A stretch of DNA of 64,000 nucleotides from Labrenzia sp. THAF82 (lineage in GTDB: Bacteria; Pseudomonadota; Alphaproteobacteria; Rhizobiales; Stappiaceae). The notes below the pieces were generated by a model. The model saw nothing but the letters and a program-made list of their open reading frames with translations, had not been told where the DNA came from and did not search any database. This document shows, piece after piece, positions 16,974-25,979 of this stretch. Where the stretch lies: assembly GCF_009363435.1 (NCBI RefSeq), contig NZ_CP045354.1, forward strand, positions 2,074,501 through 2,138,500. Direction: 5' to 3'. The position numbers were made by a program, and so were the translations under genes. The first letter of the stretch is position 1. Each line of letters opens with the position of its first letter.

Positions 16974-17990
16974 TCAGGCGCTGTGGCCCAGCATATAGAC
17001 GGTCGCAATATAAAGGACATAGGCAGCTGTCATGGCGAGGCCGGATATTCTCCCAAGACAAATCCGAAATCCGGCCAGAGCGGTCAAAAGTATCGCGCAG
17101 GCCAGCATGACCCAGATGTCGAGTTTCAGAACTTCAGGCGGAACGTCAATCGGCACGACGACCGCAGTGATACCGATGATGGCAAGCAGGTTGAAGATGT
17201 TCGAGCCGATGACGTTGCCGATGGCGACCGCGCCATGCTGCCGGATGGCGGCCATGACAGTCGTGGCCAGTTCGGGCAAAGAGGTGCCTAGAGCGATGAT
17301 CGTCAGACCAATAACGGCTTCGCTGACACCCCACGCGCTTGCGATGCTGGTTGCTCCGCTGATGGTGAAATGTGCCCCCAGTGGCAGTCCAACCAGGCCA
17401 AGGACAATATAGATGACGGCGATCCAGACCGAGTCCGGTACATCGTCAACATCGTCGAGGGCATCGTCTTCTTCTTCGGGTTGATCCGTCGCAACAGCAG
17501 CACCGGCCGCAGCTGCAGCGATGGCTTTCTGTTCTTTCCGGTGTCGCTGGGCGACCATTGTCGAGGCTGCCAGAAACGCACCGAGCAGAATGAGAAGGAT
17601 GAAACCTTCCGGCAGGCCGATCGGTGTGAAGAAGCAGAACGTGATGAAGACTATGGTCACGGCGACCATGAAAAGCGCGTTTCTGGTGGCCCCCGACTCG
17701 CCACATGGGGTGGCTGCAATCAGGGCAGGCATGCCGAGCACCAGCAGCACATTGGCGATATTGGAGCCGACGACGTTACCAATGGATATGCCACCGGCAC
17801 CTTCCAGCGCAGCCTTGAGCGAAATAACCAACTCGGGAGCCGAGGTGCCGAATGCCACAATCGTCAGACCGATGACCAGATTTGGGATGCCGAGCCGCTG
17901 GGCAATGCCCACCGACCCCCTGACCAGGACATCGCCGGCGATAATCAGCACAACAAGTCCGCCTGCAAGGCTTATGTAGTCAAACAGCAT
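16974..17990 (-). CDS. Calcium/sodium antiporter, CaCA family
   Basis: A 338-residue inner-membrane exchanger of the YrbG type with two inverted repeats. Each repeat carries the alpha motif: GTSAPELVISLKAAL in the first half and GTSLPELATTVMAAI in the second, both followed by GNVVGSNI or GNVIGSNIFN. A cytoplasmic loop of about 30 residues between the halves is strongly acidic (QPEEEDDALDDVDDVPD) and could sense cations. About ten membrane helices are visible. It probably exchanges Na+ for Ca2+. It lies 79 bp upstream of uvrC on the same strand. Confidence 0.92.
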   Translation of the reverse strand: MLFDYISLAGGLVVLIIAGDVLVRGSVGIAQRLGIPNLVIGLTIVAFGTSAPELVISLKAALEGAGGISIGNVVGSNIANVLLVLGMPALIAATPCGESGATRNALFMVAVTIVFITFCFFTPIGLPEGFILLILLGAFLAASTMVAQRHRKEQKAIAAAAAGAAVATDQPEEEDDALDDVDDVPDSVWIAVIYIVLGLVGLPLGAHFTISGATSIASAWGVSEAVIGLTIIALGTSLPELATTVMAAIRQHGAVAIGNVIGSNIFNLLAIIGITAVVVPIDVPPEVLKLDIWVMLACAILLTALAGFRICLGRISGLAMTAAYVLYIATVYMLGHSA

Positions 17991-18366
17991 CTAAAGGTTC
18001 CGGTTCGGGTCGGTCGTGCCATCAGAGAGCGGCAAATGGGAAGGAGCGCTCAATTACAGTTGGGCGCCTTATACGCAATAGATTGGGGCGGGGAAAGCCG
18101 TGGACAAGGATCTTTGAACAGAGTGATAGGTCATTTTTACCGGCACCCTCTTGCAATTTGCGAGTCGGTTAACCGTACTTTCATTGTGCCAGATTGTTGC
18201 CTCCATTTGTCATCAAAACTCCCAATTCTCAATCCCGATCCGCCACAAACGCTCTCCATATCTCACCGCAGGGGGCGAGTGAGGACGCGGTAATACCTCG
18301 TTCTGTTCCGTGTGGTCGACTGTTTTTGGCCACCAAACATGGATATGTGGATCTGGAGTACCATCA
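17991..18366. other. 376-bp intergenic region upstream of the Omp25-like gene
   Basis: This gap holds the promoters of the antiporter (minus) and of the outer-membrane protein (plus). It is visibly more AT-rich than its surroundings at 18120-18240 and has no convincing reading frame or RNA gene. The distance to the OMP start leaves room for a long 5' leader, common for abundant porins, but I could not fix a transcription start. Confidence 0.5.
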
Positions 18367-19038
18367 ATGAAACGTCTTGCAATTGCAGGCTTGGCCCTGA
18401 CTGCCGCAACGGCTGGAACCGCCCCGGTTTGGGCTGCGGATCTGCCGCAATCGCCGGCACCAGCCTACGAGGCGGTTCCTGCCCCACAGCAGAGCATCGA
18501 CTGGACCGGGCTTTATGTCGGCGGCAATCTCGGCTGGGCTTTCGGAAACTTCGACAACAACACCAGCGGTAGTGCCAGCCTGGACACCAGTGCAAATGGC
18601 ATAAGCGGTGGTCTTTACACCGGCTACAATTATCAGATCACGCCCAATGTGGTCCTCGGTGCCGAAGCGGACTTCAGTCTCACAAGCCTTGAAGATTCAC
18701 GTACAAACGGCGGTCTGACGCTGGAATCCAAGTCCAGCTGGAATTCGAACATCCGCGGCCGTGTCGGTTATGCCTTTGATCGTTATCTGGTCTATGGTGC
18801 CGGCGGTCTGGCAATCGCCGATCTGGAGCTTTCGGGGAATGGCGACAGCGACAACAAGACGGCTCTTGGCTGGACCCTGGGTGCGGGCGGCGAAGCAGCC
18901 ATTACCAACAATGTCAGCGCGCGCCTCGACTATTCTTATCAGGATTTCGGCAGCCAGGATTTCAATCTGAATGGCACCGGCGTCAGCTCGGAATTCAGCA
19001 ATTCTCAGGTCCGACTCGGACTGGGCTACAAGTTTTAA
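18367..19038 (+). CDS. Omp25/Omp31-like outer-membrane beta-barrel protein
   Basis: A 223-residue outer-membrane protein. The start at 18367 gives a standard signal peptide (MKRLAIAGLALTAATAGTAP) cleaved near VWAADLP. After a Pro/Ala linker the mature part has WTGLYVGGNLGWAFGN, RGRVGYAFDRYLVYGAGGLA and a terminal strand ending in QVRLGLGYKF, the aromatic C-terminus recognised by the Bam complex. This matches the 8-stranded porin-like Omp25/RopB family of alphaproteobacteria. An earlier ATG at 18310 would place non-signal residues in front and is unlikely. A terminator follows the gene. Confidence 0.92.
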   Translation: MKRLAIAGLALTAATAGTAPVWAADLPQSPAPAYEAVPAPQQSIDWTGLYVGGNLGWAFGNFDNNTSGSASLDTSANGISGGLYTGYNYQITPNVVLGAEADFSLTSLEDSRTNGGLTLESKSSWNSNIRGRVGYAFDRYLVYGAGGLAIADLELSGNGDSDNKTALGWTLGAGGEAAITNNVSARLDYSYQDFGSQDFNLNGTGVSSEFSNSQVRLGLGYKF

Positions 19039-19064
19039 GCCCAGCTTCAGAATTGACAGCATTC

Positions 19065-19096
19065 AACCCGGCGCCGGAAGGTGCCGGGTTCTTTGT
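19065..19096 (+). terminator. Intrinsic terminator after the outer-membrane protein gene
   Basis: An inverted repeat, AACCCGGC at 19065 pairing with GCCGGGTT ending at 19090, is followed by CTTTGTT. It lies 26 bp after the stop codon. The T tract is interrupted, so efficiency is uncertain. Confidence 0.75.
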
Positions 19097-19225
19097 TACA
19101 AGCGGTTACAAGCTTTTCAGAATTTAGCCCCACAACCATGGTATTAGACTGATATTGTACTAAGTGCTGCGGCAGTGTCCGTGCCTGCATTCATGGCAGG
19201 GACGATGTTTTTGGTGGAGAGATGA

Positions 19226-20731
19226 ATGCGGTTTTTGATGCGCGGGCTTATTGGTCTGGCATTGATGGCGATTATGGTCGGGTTTGCCGGATACGGCGCC
19301 TATCAGTTTTATGATGCCCTTACGGCGGAAGAAACCACCCGTCAGAGACCGGCTCGAGAGCGCATCTATTCCGTCAATGTGAGTGAACTCGCACCACAAA
19401 CCGTCACGCCGTTGACGACTGCATTTGGCCAGGTTGAAAGCTGGCGCAGTCTGCAGCTAAGGGCGAGTTCTGAAGGCCGCCTGGTAAACGTTGCGAGCAA
19501 GTTCCGCGATGGCGCTGCTGTTGCCGAAGGTGAGTTGCTTCTCAAGATTGATCCGGCAAATGCGGAATTTCTTTTCCTGGACGCTGAAGCCGCGCTGGCT
19601 GACGCAGAGGCGCAGAAGGCCGAGGCTGAGGAAGCAATTGTCGGCGCTGAACAGGAGCTGGAAGCAGCACGCCGCCAACTTGCACTGCGCAGACAGGCAC
19701 TGGAGCGTCAGCAGCAGCTCAAGGACAAGGGCTATTCGACGGCCGTTCAGGTTGAGACCGAAGAGCTGGGTGTTGCCTCTCTTGAACAGTCGCTGAGCAA
19801 CCGTCTGCAGTCCGTTATTACCGCGCGCAAACGCATCGAGCGCATGGATCTGACTGTGAAACGGGCTCAGATTGCGCTGAAAGATGCGCAGCGTGTTCTG
19901 GATGAAACGACCCTCACGGCGCCTTTCTATGGCTATCTGTCGGAAGTCGATGCGACCCTGGGGCGTCGTGTCAGCCCGTCGGAAACTCTTGCTGTGCTGA
20001 TCGATCCAACTGCCCTGGAAGTGAAGTTTTCCGTTTCCACCAGCGAATTTGCAAGACTTCTGGATGAACGCGGCAAACTGATCAAAGCGCCCGTGTCAGT
20101 GACGTTGCAGCTCGGTGGGCGCTCAATCGTCGTTCCGGGCAATATCGACCGTGCGGCTGCGGTTGTTTCTGAAGGGGAAGCCGGCCGGACGTTGTTTGCA
20201 ACACTTGAAATTGAGCCGGGTGCCGTGCTGCGTCCGGGTGATTTTGTGAAAGTCGAGATCCAGGAACCAGAACTGAACCGCGTAGCGGTGGTGCCGGCAG
20301 GTGCGGTGACCGAAGATGGCAGACTGTTGATAATCGGCGAAGGCGACAGGATTGAAGAAATTCAGGCCAAAGTTCTTCGTCGCATGCGTGAAGATGTTGT
20401 GTTGGCAAATGTTCCGTTTGGCGAAAAATATGTAACAGAGCGCCTTCCACAATTGGGCACCGGATTGAAGGTCTCCCCAAGAGACACCGATGGAAGCACA
20501 AACCAGCCGGAAGGCCCTGCTGTCGCCAAGGCGTCGCCGTCAAATGATGAGCGCAACTCGGACGATCTGGTCGCCCTGGATCCGGAACGGCGCGCAGCGC
20601 TGATTGCTCAGCTGAACGAATCCAACATACCGGAGAACCGCAAGGCCCGTCTGTTGGCGCTTTTGAGCCAACCGATGGTGCCAAAGGACCTTGTCGACCG
20701 ATTGGAGCAAAGGCGCGGTCGCAGCGGATAA
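19226..20731 (+). CDS. RND efflux periplasmic adaptor (HlyD/MFP family)
   Basis: A 501-residue membrane fusion protein that links an inner-membrane RND pump to an outer-membrane channel. It has an N-terminal membrane anchor (GLIGLALMAIMVGFAGYGAY), a lipoyl half-domain (SEGRLVNVASKFRDGAAVAE), a long coiled-coil hairpin at about 115-210, the second lipoyl half, and beta-barrel domains. A C-terminal extension of about 70 residues, rich in Asp/Ser and then Arg/Leu, is longer than in classical AcrA. The pump gene starts 43 bp downstream. No TolC-type channel or dedicated regulator is adjacent. Confidence 0.92.
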   Translation: MRFLMRGLIGLALMAIMVGFAGYGAYQFYDALTAEETTRQRPARERIYSVNVSELAPQTVTPLTTAFGQVESWRSLQLRASSEGRLVNVASKFRDGAAVAEGELLLKIDPANAEFLFLDAEAALADAEAQKAEAEEAIVGAEQELEAARRQLALRRQALERQQQLKDKGYSTAVQVETEELGVASLEQSLSNRLQSVITARKRIERMDLTVKRAQIALKDAQRVLDETTLTAPFYGYLSEVDATLGRRVSPSETLAVLIDPTALEVKFSVSTSEFARLLDERGKLIKAPVSVTLQLGGRSIVVPGNIDRAAAVVSEGEAGRTLFATLEIEPGAVLRPGDFVKVEIQEPELNRVAVVPAGAVTEDGRLLIIGEGDRIEEIQAKVLRRMREDVVLANVPFGEKYVTERLPQLGTGLKVSPRDTDGSTNQPEGPAVAKASPSNDERNSDDLVALDPERRAALIAQLNESNIPENRKARLLALLSQPMVPKDLVDRLEQRRGRSG

Positions 20732-20774
20732 AGGCGTGTCTTCGGAGCCGATGACTTGAGTGGAGTGACCTGAA

Positions 20775-23700
20775 ATGCGTTCACCCGGTGGACCGAGATT
20801 TGCGTCGTTTCTGGATTACATGGTGCGTCACCGGACGGCAGCAAACCTGTTGCTTCTCCTCATGCTTTTGGCCGGGATAGCAGCCAGCACGCAGATCAGA
20901 ACCCAGTTCTTTCCAGATTTTGTGCGCGAAGAAGTCGACGTGGAGATCAACTGGCCTGGTGCCGGGCCGGAAGATCTCGATCAATCCGTCGTGGAAATAC
21001 TCGGCCCTCAGCTTCTTGCCATCAACGGCGTGGACGAAGCAACGTCCGTTGCCCGTGAGGGCACAGTCAGCATCGAGTTGGAATTCGAAGACGACTGGAA
21101 CATGGGGCAGGCGACCGACGATGTTAAGGCCGCCGTCGACCAGGCCCGTTCCAGCTTGCCCGAAGGCATCGAGGAGCCGGTGGTGACCCGTGGCGTTTAT
21201 CGCGACAGGGTGACCGACGTTGTGATTTTCGGACCGGTTGATATCGACCAGCTGGCACGGTTCGCAGAGGATTTGCAGACGACTCTCTTTCGCCAGGGTG
21301 TAACGCGGGTCTCCATTCAGGGGCTGGCCAATCCAATTATCAGGGTCAATGTCGGCGAGGACATGCTGGTCCGCCACGATATGACCCTTCGTGAGATCGC
21401 CGATGTTGTTGAGGCGGAAATGGAAACGACGCCAGCCGGCGACGTCAGCGGCGGTGGTGCCCGGCTCAGGACAGGCCAGACACGGCGAAGCGAACAGGAC
21501 CTCGGTGAAATTGTCCTGAAAGCGCCCTCGCAGGGTGAAAAACTACAGCTGCGTTCCGTTGCGGAGATCGTTACGGAAGGCGTGGAAAGTGGCCGTGCCT
21601 ACTATCACAAGGGCATGCCGGCAGTAGTGCTGCGTGTCGACAGAAGCGCACAGGGTGACACCATCTCCATTCAGCGGGATGTTGAGAGAATAACCGCGGA
21701 GTTTCAGGAAACCTTGCCCAATGGTGTCGAGGTGCAACTGACCCGGACCCGTTCGCAAAACATTATCGACCGGATGAATATCCTGGTCGAGAACGGCATC
21801 TTTGGCTTGTCCCTGGTGCTTGCATTCCTGTTTCTGTTCCTGTCTTCGCGAACCGCGTTCTGGGTGGCGGCGGGCATACCGGTTGCCATGGCGGCAACCA
21901 TCGGGCTGATGTATGCGTTCGGCCTGACACTCAATATGGTGTCTGTTTTTGCGCTGATCATCTGTCTCGGCATTGTCGTGGACGATGCAATTGTGGTCGG
22001 TGAACACGCAGATTCACTGCACAGACGCGGTTATCCGCCTGCGGAAGCCGCCAGTCTTGCAGCTCGCCGGATGACAGCCCCGGTATTCAGCGCGTCAATC
22101 ACCACCCTGATTGCATTTGTCGGGCTGACCGCGATCGGTGGCCGGTTCGGTACCTTGATTGCGGACATTCCGTTTACGGTCGCAGTTGTTCTGGTTGCCA
22201 GCCTTGTCGAGAGCTTTCTGATCCTGCCGGCTCATATGAACCATGCCTTGTCGGCCAGCAAAAAGACCCATTGGTACGATCTGCCGAACCGGTGGTTCAA
22301 CCGCGGCTTTGTCTGGTTTCGCGAGAACCTGTTCCGCCGTTTTGTCGATTGGTTGATCACGGTCCGCTACCCAGCTATCGGGTTTGCTGTGATGGTTCTG
22401 TTGTTGTCCCTGACGTTGTTTGTTGATGGAAGCGTCAGGTGGCGCTTCTTCAATGCGCCGGAACGGGCTGTGGTGTCTGCAAGCATTGCCATGATGCCCG
22501 GAACGGAACGGGAAGACACCAAGGCGATGATCGCTGAATTGGAGCGAGCACTTGATGTCGTAAATACGCGATATCAGGAAGAATACGGAACGGAACCGGT
22601 TGTCTTCGCACTTTCCACGGTCGGGGGGACTGCCGGGCGTGGTTTGAGCGGCGCAGATTCCAAAGACGTCGATCAGCTCGGCGGGATCTCCATCGAACTT
22701 CTGGATCCGGATCTACGGCCGTACTCCGCGTTTCAGTTTATTGGAGACTGGCGTGAAGAAATCCAGCGACCGCCGCTTCTGGAAACGCTGGCCTTGCGAG
22801 GGGAGCGGTCCGGACCGGGTGGAGACGCGATTGACGTCAAGCTCTATGGATCTTCCACGGAAAACCTCAAGGCGGCAGCAGAGTTCCTGAAGCAAGCGCT
22901 TGCCCCCATGGAAGGGGTCAGTGCACTTGAAGATACGCTCGCCTATGACAAGCCCGAACTTAGCCTGACACTGACCCCGCGCGGAGAAGCGCTGGGGTTC
23001 ACCACGGATGATGTTGCCCAGATGCTGCGCAATAGGCTGGAAGGCATTGAAGTTGCAGAATTTCCGATCGGTCGCCGAACTGCCAAGGTCAAGGTACTGA
23101 TGCCCGATGACGAGACCGATGCGTCGTTTCTATACAATACACGCATTCGCACCAATTCCGGCACCTATGTCTCACTCAGTGAAATCGTCAATGTGGACAG
23201 CAGCTACGGATTTGCATCTGTCCGGCGGAGCGACGGTCTGCGCACTCTAAGAGTGACCGGCGATGTTTCTGAGGACGATCCGGAGGCTGCTGCTCGGGTC
23301 ACAAGCATTCTGGAAAGCGAATTGTTGCCTCAACTCGCATCGGATTTTGATGTCGAAAGCGAGATGAGCGGTTTGGCTGAACAGGAACGGTCTTTCCTGT
23401 CAGATGCCGTGCTGGGGTTTGCGCTTTGTCTGGCCGGGATTTATCTGACGCTTTGCTGGATTTTTGAGAGCTGGACACGACCGCTGATGATCATGATCAT
23501 CATCCCGTTCGGCGCAATCGGTATGCTTTGGGGTCACTATTTGCACGGGTTGCCGCTGTCGATGTTCTCCGTGGTCGGGTTCATCGGCATGTCCGGCATC
23601 ATCATCAATGACAGTATAGTGCTTGTCACGACAATCGATGAATACGCCAAGAACCATCCGTTCCGGCAGGCTCTGGTGCAAGGGGTGTGCGATCGATTGC

Positions 23701-23954
23701 GGGCAGTCGTGTTGACGACCGCGACCACCGTTTTCGGACTTGCGCCACTGCTGTTCGAAACGAGCCGTCAGGCCCTCTTTCTGAAGCCGACCGTCATTAC
23801 TCTGGCCTATGGGCTCGGTGTCGGCCTTTTCCTCGTGATCCTGCTAGTGCCAACGCTTTTGGCTTTGCAGAACGATTTCGGCAAGTCTGTTTCTAGCGGT
23901 CGCCGGCTTTTGAAAATCCGTGGCCGACGTCCATTGTCCGGCGGAGGAACATAG
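20775..23954 (+). CDS. RND-family efflux pump, inner-membrane transporter
   Basis: A 1059-residue AcrB/MexF-class proton-driven exporter with 12 predicted membrane helices and two large periplasmic loops. Key features are the N-terminal RHRTAANLLLLLMLLAGIAA helix, the TM4 proton-relay motif GIVVDDAIVVGEH, the repeat-2 motif GMSGIIINDSIVLVTTIDEY, and VVLTTATTVFGLAPLLFETS near the end. It is the second gene of the adaptor-pump operon. Substrate range cannot be predicted; the subfamily resembles environmental RND pumps more than the AcrB drug pump of enterics. It converges on a GST gene. Confidence 0.93.
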   Translation: MRSPGGPRFASFLDYMVRHRTAANLLLLLMLLAGIAASTQIRTQFFPDFVREEVDVEINWPGAGPEDLDQSVVEILGPQLLAINGVDEATSVAREGTVSIELEFEDDWNMGQATDDVKAAVDQARSSLPEGIEEPVVTRGVYRDRVTDVVIFGPVDIDQLARFAEDLQTTLFRQGVTRVSIQGLANPIIRVNVGEDMLVRHDMTLREIADVVEAEMETTPAGDVSGGGARLRTGQTRRSEQDLGEIVLKAPSQGEKLQLRSVAEIVTEGVESGRAYYHKGMPAVVLRVDRSAQGDTISIQRDVERITAEFQETLPNGVEVQLTRTRSQNIIDRMNILVENGIFGLSLVLAFLFLFLSSRTAFWVAAGIPVAMAATIGLMYAFGLTLNMVSVFALIICLGIVVDDAIVVGEHADSLHRRGYPPAEAASLAARRMTAPVFSASITTLIAFVGLTAIGGRFGTLIADIPFTVAVVLVASLVESFLILPAHMNHALSASKKTHWYDLPNRWFNRGFVWFRENLFRRFVDWLITVRYPAIGFAVMVLLLSLTLFVDGSVRWRFFNAPERAVVSASIAMMPGTEREDTKAMIAELERALDVVNTRYQEEYGTEPVVFALSTVGGTAGRGLSGADSKDVDQLGGISIELLDPDLRPYSAFQFIGDWREEIQRPPLLETLALRGERSGPGGDAIDVKLYGSSTENLKAAAEFLKQALAPMEGVSALEDTLAYDKPELSLTLTPRGEALGFTTDDVAQMLRNRLEGIEVAEFPIGRRTAKVKVLMPDDETDASFLYNTRIRTNSGTYVSLSEIVNVDSSYGFASVRRSDGLRTLRVTGDVSEDDPEAAARVTSILESELLPQLASDFDVESEMSGLAEQERSFLSDAVLGFALCLAGIYLTLCWIFESWTRPLMIMIIIPFGAIGMLWGHYLHGLPLSMFSVVGFIGMSGIIINDSIVLVTTIDEYAKNHPFRQALVQGVCDRLRAVVLTTATTVFGLAPLLFETSRQALFLKPTVITLAYGLGVGLFLVILLVPTLLALQNDFGKSVSSGRRLLKIRGRRPLSGGGT

Positions 23955-24024
23955 GTCTGTCTCTGCATAATAGGGCAGTGTTCGACAGCCTAACCGGCCT
24001 CAGGTCCCGTGGGTGGATAAGCAT

Positions 24025-24050
24025 CTGGAAACAAACTTTTTTGTTTCCAG
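24025..24050. terminator. Hairpin between convergent RND and GST genes
   Basis: An 11-bp perfect inverted repeat (CTGGAAACAAA / TTTGTTTCCAG) with loop CTTT lies between the ends of the RND pump (23954) and the GST gene (24062). It may serve as a bidirectional terminator. The stem is AT-rich and no T tract follows it, so the call is tentative. Confidence 0.45.
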
Positions 24051-24061
24051 TCCAGCAACTC

Positions 24062-24709
24062 TTATTGCAGGAGGGCCGGTGCGTTGTCGGGAACAGGCGA
24101 GGCGGGTTGCTTCGTGTCTGCGAATGCAGGGACAGCCTTTTCAAAAGCGCTTAGCCAGGCAACCAGGTTCGGACAGCTTGACCGCCAGTCGCCGTTGAAA
24201 CGCATATCGAGATATCCGAGCGCACAGGCGAGCGTCAGGTCAGCAACTGTGACATGGTTTGCGGAAGACGGGGCGGGTGGTGTTTTGGTTTCAAAATGTG
24301 CCAGGCCACGCTCGACCTTTGCTCCCTGATAGGCGTCCCAGGCAGGGTCCCGGTACTTTGGATCCTTAAAGCGCTTTTCGTAAACCCTCAGCAACGCGGC
24401 ATCCATAATGCCGTCAGCCAGTGTCTGGTCGCGGAGTACGGTGAACCGGGTATCGCCTTGAGGCAGCAGTTTGCCGCCTCCTGCCAGGTGGTCGAGAAAT
24501 TCCACGATAACAGCGCTGTCATAGAGCACATCGCCATTGTCCAGGATCAGTGCCGGGATCTTGCCGAGTGGGTTCTGGCTGCGAAGACTGTCGGATGGAT
24601 CCGCGGTGTTTGCGTCTTCCATCTGGATCTTGTCCTTCAATCCAAGGAGTGCCGCAGCCAGTTTCACCTTCCGGCCAAACGGTGAAGGCGGTGAAGAACG
24701 CAATTTCAT
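24062..24709 (-). CDS. Glutathione S-transferase family protein
   Basis: A 215-residue cytosolic GST. The N-terminal thioredoxin-like domain (1-80) has the probable catalytic Ser/Pro region SSPPSPFGRKVKLAAALLGL, the cis-proline segment NPLGKIPALILDNG and the glutathione-binding YDSAVIVEFLD. The C-terminal helical domain contains VADLTLACALGYLDMRF with the conserved N-capping Asp. Substrate is unknown. It lies 47 bp after the RNase T2 gene on the same strand but has no obvious functional link. Confidence 0.9.
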   Translation of the reverse strand: MKLRSSPPSPFGRKVKLAAALLGLKDKIQMEDANTADPSDSLRSQNPLGKIPALILDNGDVLYDSAVIVEFLDHLAGGGKLLPQGDTRFTVLRDQTLADGIMDAALLRVYEKRFKDPKYRDPAWDAYQGAKVERGLAHFETKTPPAPSSANHVTVADLTLACALGYLDMRFNGDWRSSCPNLVAWLSAFEKAVPAFADTKQPASPVPDNAPALLQ

Positions 24710-24756
24710 GACGGTGTTTCCTCAGAATTGGACAGGTAAAGCGTTTTCGGATGCGG

Positions 24757-25410
24757 TTAGCGCGGTGCCGGAACAGCGAGTTTTCCGTTGCGGCAGCCTC
24801 TCCGGTCGACAGCTGCACAGGATCTGAAAGCGAGATCTTTGGTCAGGCAGATGCGGATTTCTTCAAATTCACCCCTTGAACAGGTGACGGCCATACCGTC
24901 TTCCTTGAGACCAGGATTGGCAAGTCTGAAAGCCTTCTCGACCGTTGCCGGTGCCGCCTTACCGCGCTTGTTCAGTTTTTCAAACGCCCCGGGAATAGTG
25001 ATTTTTTCATATGCATCGCGGGTCAGGTCGAAATACTCATCAGGCTCCAGACCTGAGCATGTACCGTGCTTGCGCCACTGGTGAAAAACAAGTCCATGGC
25101 TGGGCATGATGTCTTCCATATCAACTGCGATTTGTCGATCGATCCTTTGTCGTACGCCCGGGCAGGAAGATGGATAGCCGTTTTCATATTGGGGCCAAAG
25201 GCCATGCACGACGAACCGGAAAGGGTTGCGGACATCACATTGATGGGGGTTCGCGTCTTCGCCTTCCTGTTTGCAGTAGGTGGGCGACCAGGACAGCGCC
25301 AGGACATAGAAATCGAAGTCACCCGCCTGGTCGGCGAGCGACGAAAACGACTGTAGGCTGGCTGCCATCAGACATGCACAAAAGCCCAATGCGCGGCTGA
25401 TCAGCGCCAT
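24757..25410 (-). CDS. Secreted ribonuclease T2
   Basis: A 217-residue exported RNase that cleaves RNA through a 2',3'-cyclic phosphate. The ATG at 25410 gives a good signal peptide (MALISRALGFCACLMAASLQ) ending near SLADQ; a longer frame start at 25500 lacks signal character. Both catalytic segments are intact: CAS I in FVVHGLWPQYENGYPSSC and CAS II in FHQWRKHGTC, so the two His, Glu/Trp and Lys-His are present. Paired cysteines support a periplasmic location. The upstream gene of unknown function is 28 bp away and probably in the same operon. Confidence 0.93.
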   Translation of the reverse strand: MALISRALGFCACLMAASLQSFSSLADQAGDFDFYVLALSWSPTYCKQEGEDANPHQCDVRNPFRFVVHGLWPQYENGYPSSCPGVRQRIDRQIAVDMEDIMPSHGLVFHQWRKHGTCSGLEPDEYFDLTRDAYEKITIPGAFEKLNKRGKAAPATVEKAFRLANPGLKEDGMAVTCSRGEFEEIRICLTKDLAFRSCAAVDRRGCRNGKLAVPAPR

Positions 25411-25438
25411 GAATTGTCCTTTGCCGCAGGTGATCGCG

Positions 25439-25885
25439 TCAGTGTGGACGCGCGGTGCTGCAATATGCTCCGTAGACGCGCCATTTGTCCAACGGTGCAA
25501 GGCAGGCTTCCACGTTCCAGCTCACGCCGACGAAACCGGCGTGTTCTTCAACCATGTAATGAACGGATTGATAGCTGCCGTCGGAAAGGCTTGCCTTGCC
25601 GCGACAGAAGCGGCGTGCAAGGGGACTGACGTCGTTGGCCCGATAGGCGACTTCCGTGATCTCATCGATGCTGAGGATCGTGCGGCCGCCGTAGTAATCT
25701 TTCCTTGCCTTTGCAACGGAACCGGCAACTGCGCTTTGAACGGAACCTGCTGTGCAGTCTGGAAGCCGAGGCTCACCGCCAAAGGAAAAATAGGCGCGGT
25801 GCTCGTCGGCAACCACGGGGGTGGCCAGGCTTGCGCAGGCGGTCATGACAGACAGGATCAAACGGGCGGAACGGGCAATACGCAC
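25439..25885 (-). CDS. Small secreted protein of unknown function, upstream of RNase T2
   Basis: I choose the GTG at 25885 (148 residues), because CGGAG lies 8 nt upstream and it gives a signal peptide (RLILSVMTACASLATPVVAD). The mature part starts EHRAYFSFGG, has four cysteines and motifs such as SYQSVHYMVEEHAGFVGVSW. I do not recognise a domain. It is 28 bp upstream of the RNase T2 gene on the same strand. A role as partner, activator or immunity-like inhibitor of the nuclease is possible from context only. The longer frame to 25945 has no signal character at its N-terminus. Confidence 0.7.
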   Translation of the reverse strand: MRIARSARLILSVMTACASLATPVVADEHRAYFSFGGEPRLPDCTAGSVQSAVAGSVAKARKDYYGGRTILSIDEITEVAYRANDVSPLARRFCRGKASLSDGSYQSVHYMVEEHAGFVGVSWNVEACLAPLDKWRVYGAYCSTARPH

Positions 25886-25979
25886 GGCAATAACTCCGAA
25901 GGCAAACTGAGTGGAGACGATGGGCGAGCAGAGGTGCAACGTCAAGCGCCGATAGGAGCAAAAGTGCCCTATGGCGCAA

